From: Byssothecium circinans
Taxonomy: Eukaryota; Ascomycota; Dothideomycetes; Pleosporales; Massarinaceae
Assembly: GCA_010015675.1 (NCBI GenBank)
Contig: ML976979.1
Location: forward strand, 369,926 to 433,925
DNA length: 64,000 nt
Direction of reading: 5' to 3'
The translations under genes were made by a program, and so were the position numbers. This document shows positions 33,127 to 44,400 of this stretch, piece by piece. Position 1 is the first letter of the stretch, and each line of letters opens with the position of its first letter. A model generated the notes under the pieces. That model was given only the letters and a program-made list of their open reading frames with translations. It was not told the DNA's origin and did not search any database.

Positions 33127-34761
33127 TTAGAACATCGTGCTCTTGCGCTCCTTCACGCCGCCGAGAACAAGCTTGGGCATGCGACTGGCCTTTGGCTCGT
33201 TCGCGCGGATCTCGACTAGTCCTCCACCGACGGAGACACCCTCATCGCTGCTCACGCTGTTGGCTGTGTAGGAGCGGTCGACGACCCGTTCGCGGGAGCG
33301 CTCCTTGGACGCCTTCCTCTCAGAACCGATGGCGCCGTTGGCAACAGCACGGAGGCTGCCGATGCTAGGCCTTCCAGAAAGGCTTCCGCTTCCAGAGCTG
33401 CGGACGCTGTCGGTGTCGTTATCAGACAGTGGGTAAGACATCTCAGTCTCGCTCACTGGGCTGGCGCTACCGGAGCTTCCGGAGCGAACACCACGGCGGC
33501 CGATACCGGCACGAACGAGGCTACCCACGGCCTGTCGGCGCTGGCGGGCGGCAAAGTTCTTGCTGCCCTCCTGCTTGGCGGTAGGGAGAGCTTGGAGCTC
33601 CTCTAGCGGAGGAGGGCCACGAGGCTGGCGCATGGGGTGCTCACCTGCACGTGCCTGGCCGGGGCCGAAAGTGCCGGTCATGGGAGTGGCTGGGAAGCCA
33701 ACAGGGCGAGTGATCGCAGACTTGGGCGCCTCTGGAGTCTCGGTCTTGTCTAGGGCTAGCGAAGACAATTTCTTGTGGCCACGGCGGAAAGCGTTGGCGG
33801 AAGGCGGCGGAAGAGGGTCAAAGTCCTGAGGGGGAGTCGTTGACTTCTTCGGTGGAGACGAGCTACGAGAAGCCCAAGGACTAGGGCTGGCCTCGTTGGG
33901 AGGAGACACCTGTACGATGGGGGTGTTGCTCTTTGGCGGGGAGGATTCGAAGCCCGGAGTCGGGGGAGGCGGAGAGTTGGCCAAGTGAGCATAAGCATCG
34001 AAAGACATCTCCTGCTGGAGGGCGGGGTCCAAGACGTATTGGTACTGGCCGGTGAGCTGGTTGAAGGCGAGATAGACACCAGGCTGTCCAGTCTGCTGCA
34101 GAGCCGGGGTGTTGGGGTGTTGCTGGCCATATGCGTTCATCTGCGGAGTGAAAGGTGTCTGTGGGTAGGGCGACTGGCGTGCAGTGGCGTTGTTCAAGCC
34201 CATGTTGCCGAACTGGTGGGCCGTGAGAGTGAGAAGCTGCTGCTGGAGCTGTTGGTGGCGCTGAGCGAGGTAAAGCTCGGTGGCCATAAGCTGAGCAGCG
34301 ATGTTGGGGTCGATCTCACCATCATCAAACTCAAGAGAAGGCGGCGCCAGGACCTGGTCGTACATCATCTGGGGCTGGTTGAACTGATTGGCGCCTGAGA
34401 ATCCGGATCCGATGGCAGTCTGCGGCATGCCCTGGCTGCCACCATTGTAGCTAGACCTAGGGATTCCACCGACATTGTGCTGGCGCTGGGCGAAGGGAGC
34501 CGAGGCGGGCGGCTGAGCAGAGGTCGGCGTCTTGGGGGCAGTGCGAAGGCCAGCGAGCAGGTGGGAGCGGCTGGTGCGAGGGGTGGGTGCCTCGGCGTTC
34601 TCAGCGATGGAGGCGACCTTGGGAGGAGATGCGACACTCAAGCGCTTGAGCGAAGCACCCTTGCCGCGCGATGCGAAGCCGGCAGAGGGCATGCCGAGGC
34701 CGCCGTTCTGCTGGAAGTTGTTGTAAGTCATTTGAGCAAGACCGCCAGCGTCCATGCTCAT
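33127..34761 (-). CDS. Conserved-looking low-complexity fungal protein, function unknown
   Basis: Single-exon model of 544 aa starting at ATG 34761 (MSMDAGGLAQMTYNNFQQ); the frame is open a further 36 codons upstream but without an ATG. No catalytic domain is recognised. Features: S/P/Q-rich and mostly disordered; a helix-prone segment near residue 165 (NIAAQLMATELYLAQRHQQL followed by QQQLLTL); a GQYQYVLDPALQQEMSFDAY block; a basic segment KNFAARQRRQAVGSLVRAGI then GRRG; S-rich stretches with phosphorylation-like SP/TP sites; and a basic C-terminus MPKLVLGGVKERKSTMF. The even distribution of motifs suggests a real, constrained protein that may bind RNA or a cytoskeletal/polarity partner, but that is a guess. 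The upstream pyrimidine-rich leader (in gene orientation) fits a transcribed fungal gene. Confidence 0.8.
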   Translation of the reverse strand: MSMDAGGLAQMTYNNFQQNGGLGMPSAGFASRGKGASLKRLSVASPPKVASIAENAEAPTPRTSRSHLLAGLRTAPKTPTSAQPPASAPFAQRQHNVGGIPRSSYNGGSQGMPQTAIGSGFSGANQFNQPQMMYDQVLAPPSLEFDDGEIDPNIAAQLMATELYLAQRHQQLQQQLLTLTAHQFGNMGLNNATARQSPYPQTPFTPQMNAYGQQHPNTPALQQTGQPGVYLAFNQLTGQYQYVLDPALQQEMSFDAYAHLANSPPPPTPGFESSPPKSNTPIVQVSPPNEASPSPWASRSSSPPKKSTTPPQDFDPLPPPSANAFRRGHKKLSSLALDKTETPEAPKSAITRPVGFPATPMTGTFGPGQARAGEHPMRQPRGPPPLEELQALPTAKQEGSKNFAARQRRQAVGSLVRAGIGRRGVRSGSSGSASPVSETEMSYPLSDNDTDSVRSSGSGSLSGRPSIGSLRAVANGAIGSERKASKERSRERVVDRSYTANSVSSDEGVSVGGGLVEIRANEPKASRMPKLVLGGVKERKSTMF

Positions 34762-37700
34762 TGTGTCGTATTCGTAAGGCGAAAACAAAGGGTAAGGCTG
34801 TGACCAAGTGATGTGACAACCACACCGGGAAGGATAAAGAATCGAAGTGAAGAGCCGAGCGTGTATCAACGGACGGACAAGGGAGCGTTGTGCGCGTGGG
34901 ATTGCGGGCGCTGGAGCTGTATGTGTATGCTACAAGACGTTTGCTGAAAGCAGACGTGGAGATTGGCGTGCGATTAGAGGATTAAGGATCGTAAAGATCT
35001 TGCTAGTAGTGCTGTGATCGAAGACCGGCCGACGGGCAATGCAGAGTTGGGCGTATTAACAAAGTCTGAGTCGCGAGGTGCGGGTGCAGGCAGGCGCTGT
35101 TCTGGTCGAGGCAGGACCGGACGGGCGTGTCGGCAGGCGCGGAGGGCTGCAACGGCAGGCGCAGAGGCAGACAGCGGGCAAAGTATGTCGAATCGAAAGA
35201 AGTAGAGGCTCAAGTGGATACAGGAAGTTCAAGAGGGGAAGGACAGTTCTCGTCTGGTGGCGTCGTCTGGCGGGCTCGTCTTGCTGGCTGATGGGACGGG
35301 AGCGGCGGGACTGGCGCGCTCGAAAGGATTGGGGTGCAATTAGGTTGTTTGTAAGGCTAGACCAACAGAGGTGCGGGAGCAAGAAAGAGAGCGAAGATGA
35401 CGGAGAAAGCGGAAGGGCGGGGTAAGGGTAGGAGTGAAGGGCAGAGGAGCCACGAGCGAAAAGGTGACGAAGAAGTAGAAGAGGAGAGCTGCACGGCGGA
35501 GGCAAGGCTTTTGACGGTGTGGGTGGCCCTTGCGCTTGCCGGAACGGGCGTGGGCGTGGGCGTAGGCGTGGCAGGCAGACGCGATGCACGGGCCAGCCCT
35601 CAGGGGCCACACCCACCACACCATCTGCCCTGCCCGCGAGCCACCGGTACAGCCAGCGTGGGCAAGAAATGCTGCATCCTGGCGTCATCCTCGATGAAAC
35701 GCGCCGTCTGCCATGTCTGCCATGCACTGAGCGAATTCCTGCGCAGCCCCCCAAATTGCAACGTGAAGCATAACGCCGGTGCTGGATGGTTGCTGCCATG
35801 GCGGTGGCCGCGGGTCCCCACGCAGGGACAGCCATGGTACCACTTTCACGGCGTCTTTGGTCTTGAGCCCAGAACAGCACAACACACCCCATCAAGGCCG
35901 GGTCTATCGAAACATTCGCACGCTCATTGCTCCAACAGCGCCCTCCGAGCACACCGCAAGAAGCATCCCCACCGTCGATAGCGTCTGCGCCAGCCAGTCA
36001 ATCGTGCTGCCAGTGCCCTACGGCGCCTACGCAGTGAGGGGGCCGCTTCGACTGGCCACTCGTTGCGCGACATCTGCCCGCGCTGTGCGCCGACCCAGCC
36101 ACGAACTGCTCCTCTTAGAACGGCCTGCTAACGCTTCTAATAATAACGTCGAGATACATTTGCAAAGTATCGACGTGTTCATCGCCTGTGGTCTGCATAG
36201 TCGAGTCGATCTCGCGGAGATGGCGAACGGCCACAGGAGCCCCGGCCATGCGCTCAGATGCTACAGAAATTGCGCATGAGGTCGCCGCGACTCTAGAGTC
36301 GGCTTGCATCTTGTCTGGCTCTTCTCGAATCTCGACGCCCACACACGCGTAGTCAGCTCGCCCGCCTTCAAGCTCAGGTCCATGCTCGCGGCGAATTTTC
36401 ACTTGCCCTACGGACTTTCGCTTTCTGTGGCTTCCGCTGCCATTTAGAAAACTCTAGATAATCATTCATCGTGAGCTCCGGACTATTTCGCACGCAATAT
36501 CTGTCCTCAGCCCTTCATGGCGACTGCAAGCATGTGGTTTCATATCAAGGGATGGTCTGGTCTAACCTGAAACTCGTCTCACCAACACGCCTGTGCGCAT
36601 CTCATCTCGTTAAGCTGCTGCAGGAACACCACCATGCCGGGCCTGAGCATCACACGGCTATTGAAACACTCGAATGCTCTTGTTGGCCTCGCGTTTGTCA
36701 GCCCGCATCTAGGGGTACATTGCTCGCGTGCACGCTGATCAACTATTTTGCCCTACAATGCACGCACTCCCGCAATCGTTTTTTACACGGGAGCATCATT
36801 CAATGGATAGAACGGCCTCGCATCGGCGCCATACAACCAGCGTCCGATGCTACCGCGGACAAAAACCCTATGCAGACACCGTGTCATTCAAATTCAATCT
36901 ACCCGTCCTGATACTATTCGCGGCAACGATTGCGCATCCAACCCGCATCCATGTCTAACGGTCCGATATATCCATTGTAGCACACAAAGTCCGGAGAATT
37001 CAATATGCACTCCTATAGCTTATCGATCGAGGCAGGCAACACCAATCGGTGCTATTACACCAAACTATCGTGCCACTACCAGTACGACAGCCGAACGGCC
37101 GCGACCGTACACATGTGCGATGTCTTACTCGTGCTGAGGTGATATGGCGTCTGTCTAGTCAAAGACATCAGAGACAAACTGACACTGTACAACACCGCCC
37201 ACGCTTACGACTTTGGATCATAGCCTTCAAGTCACAACAGGAGCTATCAATACCACTTCAAAAAAAGACTCTTGATGCTTCGCAACACCGCATAACACCA
37301 GCTCGCCCTCCGTCTCTCGCTTCCTAGATCCCAGACTACAAAGTACAAGCAAGCCTTATTACAAACCATGAAACAAATCAATCACCCGCCCGCCAGGCTC
37401 TTGTTTCAACGCCCTATCCGCAGCAGCCCTGCCACCAGGGACTTCAGCGACGCACAACGACCCTGCTTGACACCAGTTCACAGCCTCCGACGCCGCCATG
37501 TCTTTTCTGAATTATCTTCCACTCCGGTTCTACTTTTACGGGTAAAATGTACGTCTAAACGCTGTCCATATGAGGGGGCGAGAAGGTGTCGACGTTTCGT
37601 CTATCCGTGGAACAGCCGCTTCTACGCATCCGTACTTGTATGCATGAAGATGATGACAATGGCGGTGATGGCATGACGACGTTCGTCCTCAGATGTGCGA

Positions 37701-38600
37701 TCTTGGATTCGAAGCTCTGTTTCATGCCTCAGGATTTGTTTACCTGAAACATGTGGCATCAAACATAGTGTAGTGGGCAGCCGTTCACACTCCATGCTTG
37801 CTGGGGAAGATCAACACAGTGTTTGATGTTTGCTATCTATTGCTGGCTTCATGGGTCGGTAGCGAGTGAAGCTGGATGATAGGCCGAGAGATACCGTCGA
37901 ACGTTCGGAAACGTGATCGATGTTTGGGAAGAATTCAGCGATGGTGGAACGATATTTTTGGGCTACTAACGAAGGGTGGCGGACGTACTGCATGTTTAGA
38001 AGATACGTGTAAAATGGGAAAGAGTGTTGAGTAAAGTTAGGAATACATAAGGTCTTTTACAGTGTTGCTAGACTGCAGTGTGGCGATATCGCATCCCTCT
38101 ACGGCGGAAAAAAAAAAGATAGGTATCTCGCACCATCCACACCCAGACTTACTATCGACTACGAGACGGCAGAGCAGTACATGGACTTTTCGTAGGAGTC
38201 CAGACCCCCTCAGTGCAGCGCAATTCGACCATCACTTAAGACGACCTGCTAACACACCTTCCAACAAGCAGTTAGACGGCATATCGAAAGAAAGCTTATC
38301 CGTACCATTCCAATATTTCTCTTCTCCGTCCCTGTCGTAATCTTCTCGTGTTTTCTTCATTCCATATCTTGTCCCCGCTTCGTCACTTCATACCCGTCAT
38401 CCCCTCTTTCCCTTCTATATCGCCGTATTTCTACTACAATGGAACCGGACCCGCACGCCCAAGTTATAACAACAAACCAAAACTATCCATATCACTGCTA
38501 TTTACCTACCTTATTGAGGGATTGCCGGACACGCAATCGAGTTCCTTGTTTAGATCCCGCACTTTAATTTTATTCTCGTGTCAGGATTTAGCTGAATGGC
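34762..38600. other. Gene-free stretch including the leader of the 544-aa gene
   Basis: The first ~800 bp are purine-rich on the plus strand, hence pyrimidine-rich in the orientation of the 544-aa gene, as in fungal promoters and 5' leaders. The 298-codon minus frame at 35056-35952 reads through this tract as R/P/S/L-rich low complexity and is not a gene. From 36.0 to 38.6 kb I see only short irregular frames. Confidence 0.5.
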
Positions 38601-41400
38601 ATGTAGCTGCAGAATCGGCTCCACAGGTAGATAAAATCCCCGGTATATTGTTCACGGGATGTGCACTTTTGAGGTTCCTGTAGGCTCTTTGTGTAAAGCT
38701 CATTTTACGAATCTAGACACATGTTAAAGTAAGAGTAGAGTATAGTAATTAAGCTTTTAAATATAAGCAGATGAATAGGGTATTATTACTTACTATTCTT
38801 TGGTTAATAAAATTGCGACGTTGGACATGTTACATAGTACAGAGTTCAGGCTACGTATATCAGAGAGAGAAAGGAGGTGACACGAAGCATTAGGAGAAGG
38901 GAATACAACTTCCTTCCTTAGTATACTTCTAGGCGCTCTTACATTGCAAGCATACTCTTAAACACTTCTGAATACTTCCCTCTCCCTCCTCTTTTTCAAT
39001 TCTAGATATTCAAGGATTTAGGGGTTGGCTTTTGGTTCTGTTAGTGCCATCAAACTCTCTATGCGCCGCAGTATTATATCGTATTATATTATATCATAAA
39101 GGACGCCCCCTTCCATCTCGACATTTCAAAAGCGCATATTTAGCTACTAGACTAAGAGGTAAGAACGAGCTATACTCTTCACATATCAAGCGGCGTAAGT
39201 CTGTCCGTTCATGAAACTTACCCATGGTAAGGAAGGATATCGAGGTTAAGGGAGAGACTATTTTGAAATTTAGAACTTAGGGAGTCGTGTATTTTAGTTC
39301 AAACTCTCCTAGGGGGTTTGTCTTTCATAGAGAGAGGGAGTGGAAGTTTAGAAGTGCTAGATACTATGGAAATTGCGGTTGAGCGGATGTGGTATATAAG
39401 GGTAGAGGATGTTGAGGGTATTAGGATGATAGCTACGTGTGTGAGGTGAGACTGCAATGATATATGCTGGCTTGCAGTGGACCTATAATTGAGTAAGGGT
39501 TCCTAGACTGTGTAACGTCTTTAATATAGGTTCATCTTTAACCATCTGGCGCAGCTACATTGAAACCCCCCACATTCACAGAGGTATATTTTGCGAAACC
39601 GTTTACTATACTATATATATTATCTAGCGGGGCAAAATATTATAATCAACTCGATGAGCGAGTGGTCAAGGGCGTAGGACGCAAAATCTATGATATACCT
39701 AACCAGCGTTGGTGAGTCAGTTACGCATCTGCATAGCACTAACATGTTCGCTGTAGCATGGCGCTTCCTAACACTACGCTGCTACATACGTATAGACCAC
39801 CACACCGAGTACTCTCATTCCATTGGTATAGCTTTACCAACGTCCTCTTCGTCCCATTTCTACATCCTTAACCGCGATCCCGTCCTCCTTATCTACAAAC
39901 ACGTCTACATCCGAACCTACAAAGCGCCTCTTAAACTACTAACGCGTCTACTCCCCCACCCGCGCCCCGTACTCCGTCCCACGGACTATGAAAAAGTTAC
40001 TCGAGGATGACTATACTATCAGCAACGAGATCTGTGCGGATGTTCTCCGCATCATGCATGCTTTGGGGCGATTCGAGGGGTTTAAGGAGGGCAGCTATGT
40101 AGCGTTTGGGAACGCGGCGTTGATACTAGAGAAGGGAAGGAGTCGGTGAGAGTTGAAGTCACGAAGCGGGATTGGGATGATTTATTCGCGGGGGTGCTTG
40201 CTAAAGGGCAGGTACTGAAGTGGAGGCGGTAAGGAGAGTGAGATAGGGTGCCTTGGCTGGTGAGGATTAGTTGTTGATGGTGGGAATGGATAGTAGTGGC
40301 GGTATTACGGTGGGATGCGTGGAGCTTGTTAACTGCGGTAAAGGCTGCTTGTAACTCTGGCTTTTAAAGCGTATGGGGTGTTGAGGGAAGTTTAGATACC
40401 CTTTGTATAGGAGTGTTCTAGCCTTGTTCATTGTGTAAATGAACGATGATCCAAGAACTGCGCTATGTATATATCCATCTGTTCTAAAGGGGTTAAACTT
40501 AAATTTCCAAGACAATTGATGCAGAAGTTCATAACTTAGCATACGCCTAGCATAATAAAGTCTAGAAATATTTAGAAGATATATAGTCTCCTGAAGGAAA
40601 AAACTTGCATATCCCTTCTAAAGTATAAAGCTTTGTAAATACGCTCTATTTTATCATTGATATAACTACCCAAATAATACCATAATTGAAGGGTAATAAA
40701 GGAAGACTGTAATATAGAATGACTGAAAACATATTCTTAAATTATATACTATAAGAAAATACTTCCATCCACAAAGTAAAAGACACAATACTAGCCTCAC
40801 GTCATAAAAAAAAAGCCGTACATCCCACCTACCATTAATATATACTTAGTAGTATACCCAAGCCCTCGCCTTACTCAACCCCACCTTGCTGCATCTCCTA
40901 CGCTGTTAAATACCCAGAAACCTTTTCCCAAATTCAGAGGTTTCTAAACTTGCACAAGGATACATATCTCTGAAACTCATAAGCTTGCGAAGAGAAAGAA
41001 TTTAAAACGTGGAAAGGTACTGACCTATACTTCCTTACTTCTAGGACCCACTCTTACCCTCTATCAAAAGCATTACAATATCTGTTGAAAGTACTCATAC
41101 CCATCTTCTAGCGCCTGAGTAGCGAGAGTAATAATCTGAAGAGAAGACATTTGTCGGGAAGGTGAGTTCCATAGAGATAGATAGGGGAGATTAAGAGATG
41201 AGGGAGGGAGTGAGGTATTTGAGGTTATACAGATAATCAAAGGAAGCGGTTCATTAAGCCAACTATCTAAACACGACTGAACAGTATATGCAAAGCTGCT
41301 ATTCAAGCAATAGAGTCTAACCGCGCGTAACATTCCCGTCAAACCTCGGGGGCTTTTCTCCATACCAAACAAGAGAGAGAAAGAAAGATGTGCTCACGAC
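38601..41400. other. AT-rich, TpA-rich gene-free island (RIP-like)
   Basis: By eye this block is clearly richer in A+T, and in TA steps, than the flanks (for example 38700-38830, 39060-39110, 39590-39650, 40540-40870). Stops are dense in all frames. It contains a decayed coding segment at 39870-40232 and a tRNA-like fragment at 39651-39695. This pattern fits a repeat degraded by repeat-induced point mutation or an old decayed locus. No intact transposase, reverse transcriptase or terminal repeat is visible. Confidence 0.5.
39870..40232 (+). pseudogene. Decayed coding fragment with a stop and a frame break
   Basis: One frame reads TSTSEPTKRLLNY, then TAA, then RVYSPTRAPYSVPRTMKKLL, EDDYTISNEICADVLRIMHA and LGRFEGFKEGSYVAFGNAALI, ending LEKGRSR-TGA. 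Shifting frame at about 40141-40147 continues VRVEVTKRDWDDLFAGVLAK then GQVLKWRR and TAA at 40230-40232. The two halves have natural protein composition and adjoin each other. The upstream TAA could derive from CAA by C-to-T change, the direction RIP produces. The family is not recognised. A short real gene with an unseen intron is the alternative. Confidence 0.35.
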
Positions 41401-44400
41401 CTTGGAAGCTATCCACACAACCCGTAACTATCAGCTTGCCTTACCTTACGTCTATAAGGCCTCTACAAAAAAGTGCTAGCCCTTTAGCCTACGCCCACAA
41501 AGTCAACACAGCCCACGTCGTACGAGACACAATACCGATCAGCAACTTGCCGGCAAGTAAGCTGCCTTACCTCGCCGCAGTCTTGCATCCAACCCTACCG
41601 ATCAGCAAGTCACTGCGATGCGATATGCACACGCACGATCCCAGCGCTTCGGGTATGGGTGGCAGAAGTTGAGGATGACGGCTGATGTGCTCCGCCGTAG
41701 TGAGGATGAGTATATCAAGGTCCACGTTGCGCTTATGTAGTCAGACGACTGGGACGGTGTCGGTATCGTTGGCTTGTCAGCGTGGCGTACTGTGTTGTCT
41801 GATGGTGAGTGAGAGAGAGACATGCGAGTGGTAGTGCTTCTACGTGTACTCTGCATATTGCGTATGCGTGTAGAGCCGCAAGTGTGCAGCGTTTTCTCTG
41901 CAGCAACACTTTCTTGTCAGCAGCATACAATGGCGCATCCCTTGTGTATACCATCCCTGTCTCTCCAGCGCAAAACCCAAAAGTCCACGCACATCCACGT
42001 AGCGCTCCACTTTTACCTCTCAACTTGAAAGACACCTAAGGCACACACACACATCATCCACTGCGCATTGGTAGACAGCGAAAACCTCCCGAAATCCATG
42101 CAAGGCTCCACCTTTCCCCATCGACGGCTGGAAAGGCTGGGGGAAGATCTCGAAGATCCCGCCGCGGCGCATGAATTCCAAGTCTTCGCAAGCATGGCCG
42201 GAATAATACGGAGTACTACCGTAGTATTTGGGAAAAAGGGCCTATGCAAACCCTAGTGCATTTCTCGCAACGTTTGACCTTGAATGCGCACGGCATATCT
42301 TCGCTTCAATATTATCGTTCAAGCTGTCGCTGCGGTTGCTTCGAGAGCGAGGTAGTCGCCCACAAAAAAGGTTAGGGAAAGTGAAGCGCAGACTCATGAT
42401 TCCAGTTGGATGGTATGTTCTGGTAGACGAATCTTGCAGCATCAAGGTTCTTGCAAGAGTGTCGGACCATTTGATCTCATCTAAGATGCTAAGGCGCCGC
42501 GTACCAGGATACTGTCGTGAAGGTTTTCGTTTGTGTTGGAGCTGAAGATTGATGATGTGAGGTGGAATATCGCAGCACCAGACCCATAGCAGGGAGGCTG
42601 ATAGGCGCGAGCTGGACTGAAGATTGTGAGCGAAATGTTCTAGTGCTGAGGGACGCAAGCCAAACTCTAGCCTAACAATTCACCTCGACGAATCACGAGC
42701 CACCCACCTCAATAAAGAAGACGACTTGTGCAGCCACGACGGGCGCTCCGTCCCGAGAAGGTGTGTACCATCAAACGTTAAAAAAATCAACGCATCAGGT
42801 GGGCAAGGGAATCGTGGCGTGTCCAGCACAGCTGGCTCCCAAGCTGTCTAATTCGAGTGGCGTTGAGGCACAAGCGAGCGAGCTGTCAAACCGTAGATTG
42901 TATGGAAATAGAGTTGTCAATGCGATGTATTTATTCCGAACGGAGGGGTTTCCGGTCGGAAAGGTTTGCGACGGTCTGGTTGGTTCCAGATTTGGGTCCC
43001 AAAATGATCAAGTTGGGCACGTTTCCGCGTTAGGGAGATAGGCGAGCCCGAACCGGCCTTGCGGGGGTGAATGCTGGTTCGTCGGGTCGTTTGTACGTGA
43101 TATGCGAGCGGGAGGAGGCGAATGGCGAGTTGGAGATAATGGCTGCGGTGGTGTGTGTACCTGCGTTGCTCCAACTACTTTCCAGCATTAGCCTTAACGA
43201 ACGTGTAAGTAGTTTTGGATATCGTGGTACTGCAATGTGCAGATATTGTGGAGATAGAAGTGCATTCCAAATTGGGTAGGCTTCATAGCGCCTAGCGATA
43301 CGGCGTTCGCTGTAGGAAAAGTAACGTTTGTTCTAGACTTCTAGAAACTTTGAGTAGTTCCTTGACGTTGACGCGTACCGGTATCTTCATCTGACAAGTC
43401 ACTAGTCTGTCACGGTACCGTAGAGATTCCATGAGCGTTGCCAAAGCCAATTGCACCAACTGCCCCTGAGTGACCGGTCTTTACTCCCCTGGAATGCAAT
43501 TCATCGGACAGGAGGTTCGAGGAGCGGTGGTGCCGTGCGAGATGAAGATGGAAGGTGCGCATGCAAGAACGATCCAACCAGCTCGTTCTGCCCGCTGCAG
43601 TCGAATAAAGACACCGGGAGCTGGGAGCACCCAGCGCGTATGCAAAAACAACACAGAGCCCTGCGCCATGTTCATTACCGACTTCGTTCCCGGTCGCCTT
43701 GAGAAAAAATTCTTGTTCACGATCCAACGACGTAAATATGATGGTGGACGATGGGGTTGCAATTTGCAAGGGAGCAGCCTGTGGTTTAGCGCCTTCACCT
43801 TGACCCAAGATTGCCAATTCATGGCTAGATTGGCAATCTCGACAACGACCACCTGTACAGAATGTACAGAAGCAAGGTGTAGTCAGGGCAACATGGGCGT
43901 GCAGGCCATTGGTTGTATAGGACAGCGGATGTAAGATCCCAGGCGTCGAGAAGTTCCCCAGCCACAATGCTTGTATATACTGTCCGAAATGAGCGTCACC
44001 CACTCAGCCGAGAGGGTTGCGACGGACAGGGATTAGTGAGCTGAGGTCGCTGTGGGACGCTGTTGACAATTAAGGCCAGCTTTGTACGGGGGGGTTTTGG
44101 CCACGACGTTGCGATGCTGCATGAAGAAACAAACTGGGGGACGCTTGGGCGTTACAGCCAACTGTGGCAGTGTGAAATGACGGTAGTTGCGCGTATGGGA
44201 CGTAACAATGAGGAGAAATATCTTGCACCTCAATCCAAGGCGTTCATTTGTTTGTCGGAACTGTTGTTGTTTCCGTCCCGGATAGGATGGGTAGCTCGGC
44301 TGCAATTGAATGATCTTCAGGGATGTGTCTATTAGAATTTTCTTGGATGGGAACTGCCCTCAACGAACCTCACCGCTCCCTGTTTAGAAGAAGAGTGCGA

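Noticed and set aside
35056..35952. 298-codon minus-strand open frame
   Set aside because: It runs through the purine/pyrimidine-skewed leader of the 544-aa gene and reads as R/P/S/L low-complexity sequence. Its first codons also have no ATG context typical of a gene.
43410..44003. 197-codon minus-strand frame
   Set aside because: No recognisable motif; overlapping frames on both strands are similarly open; no signal peptide or splice sites.
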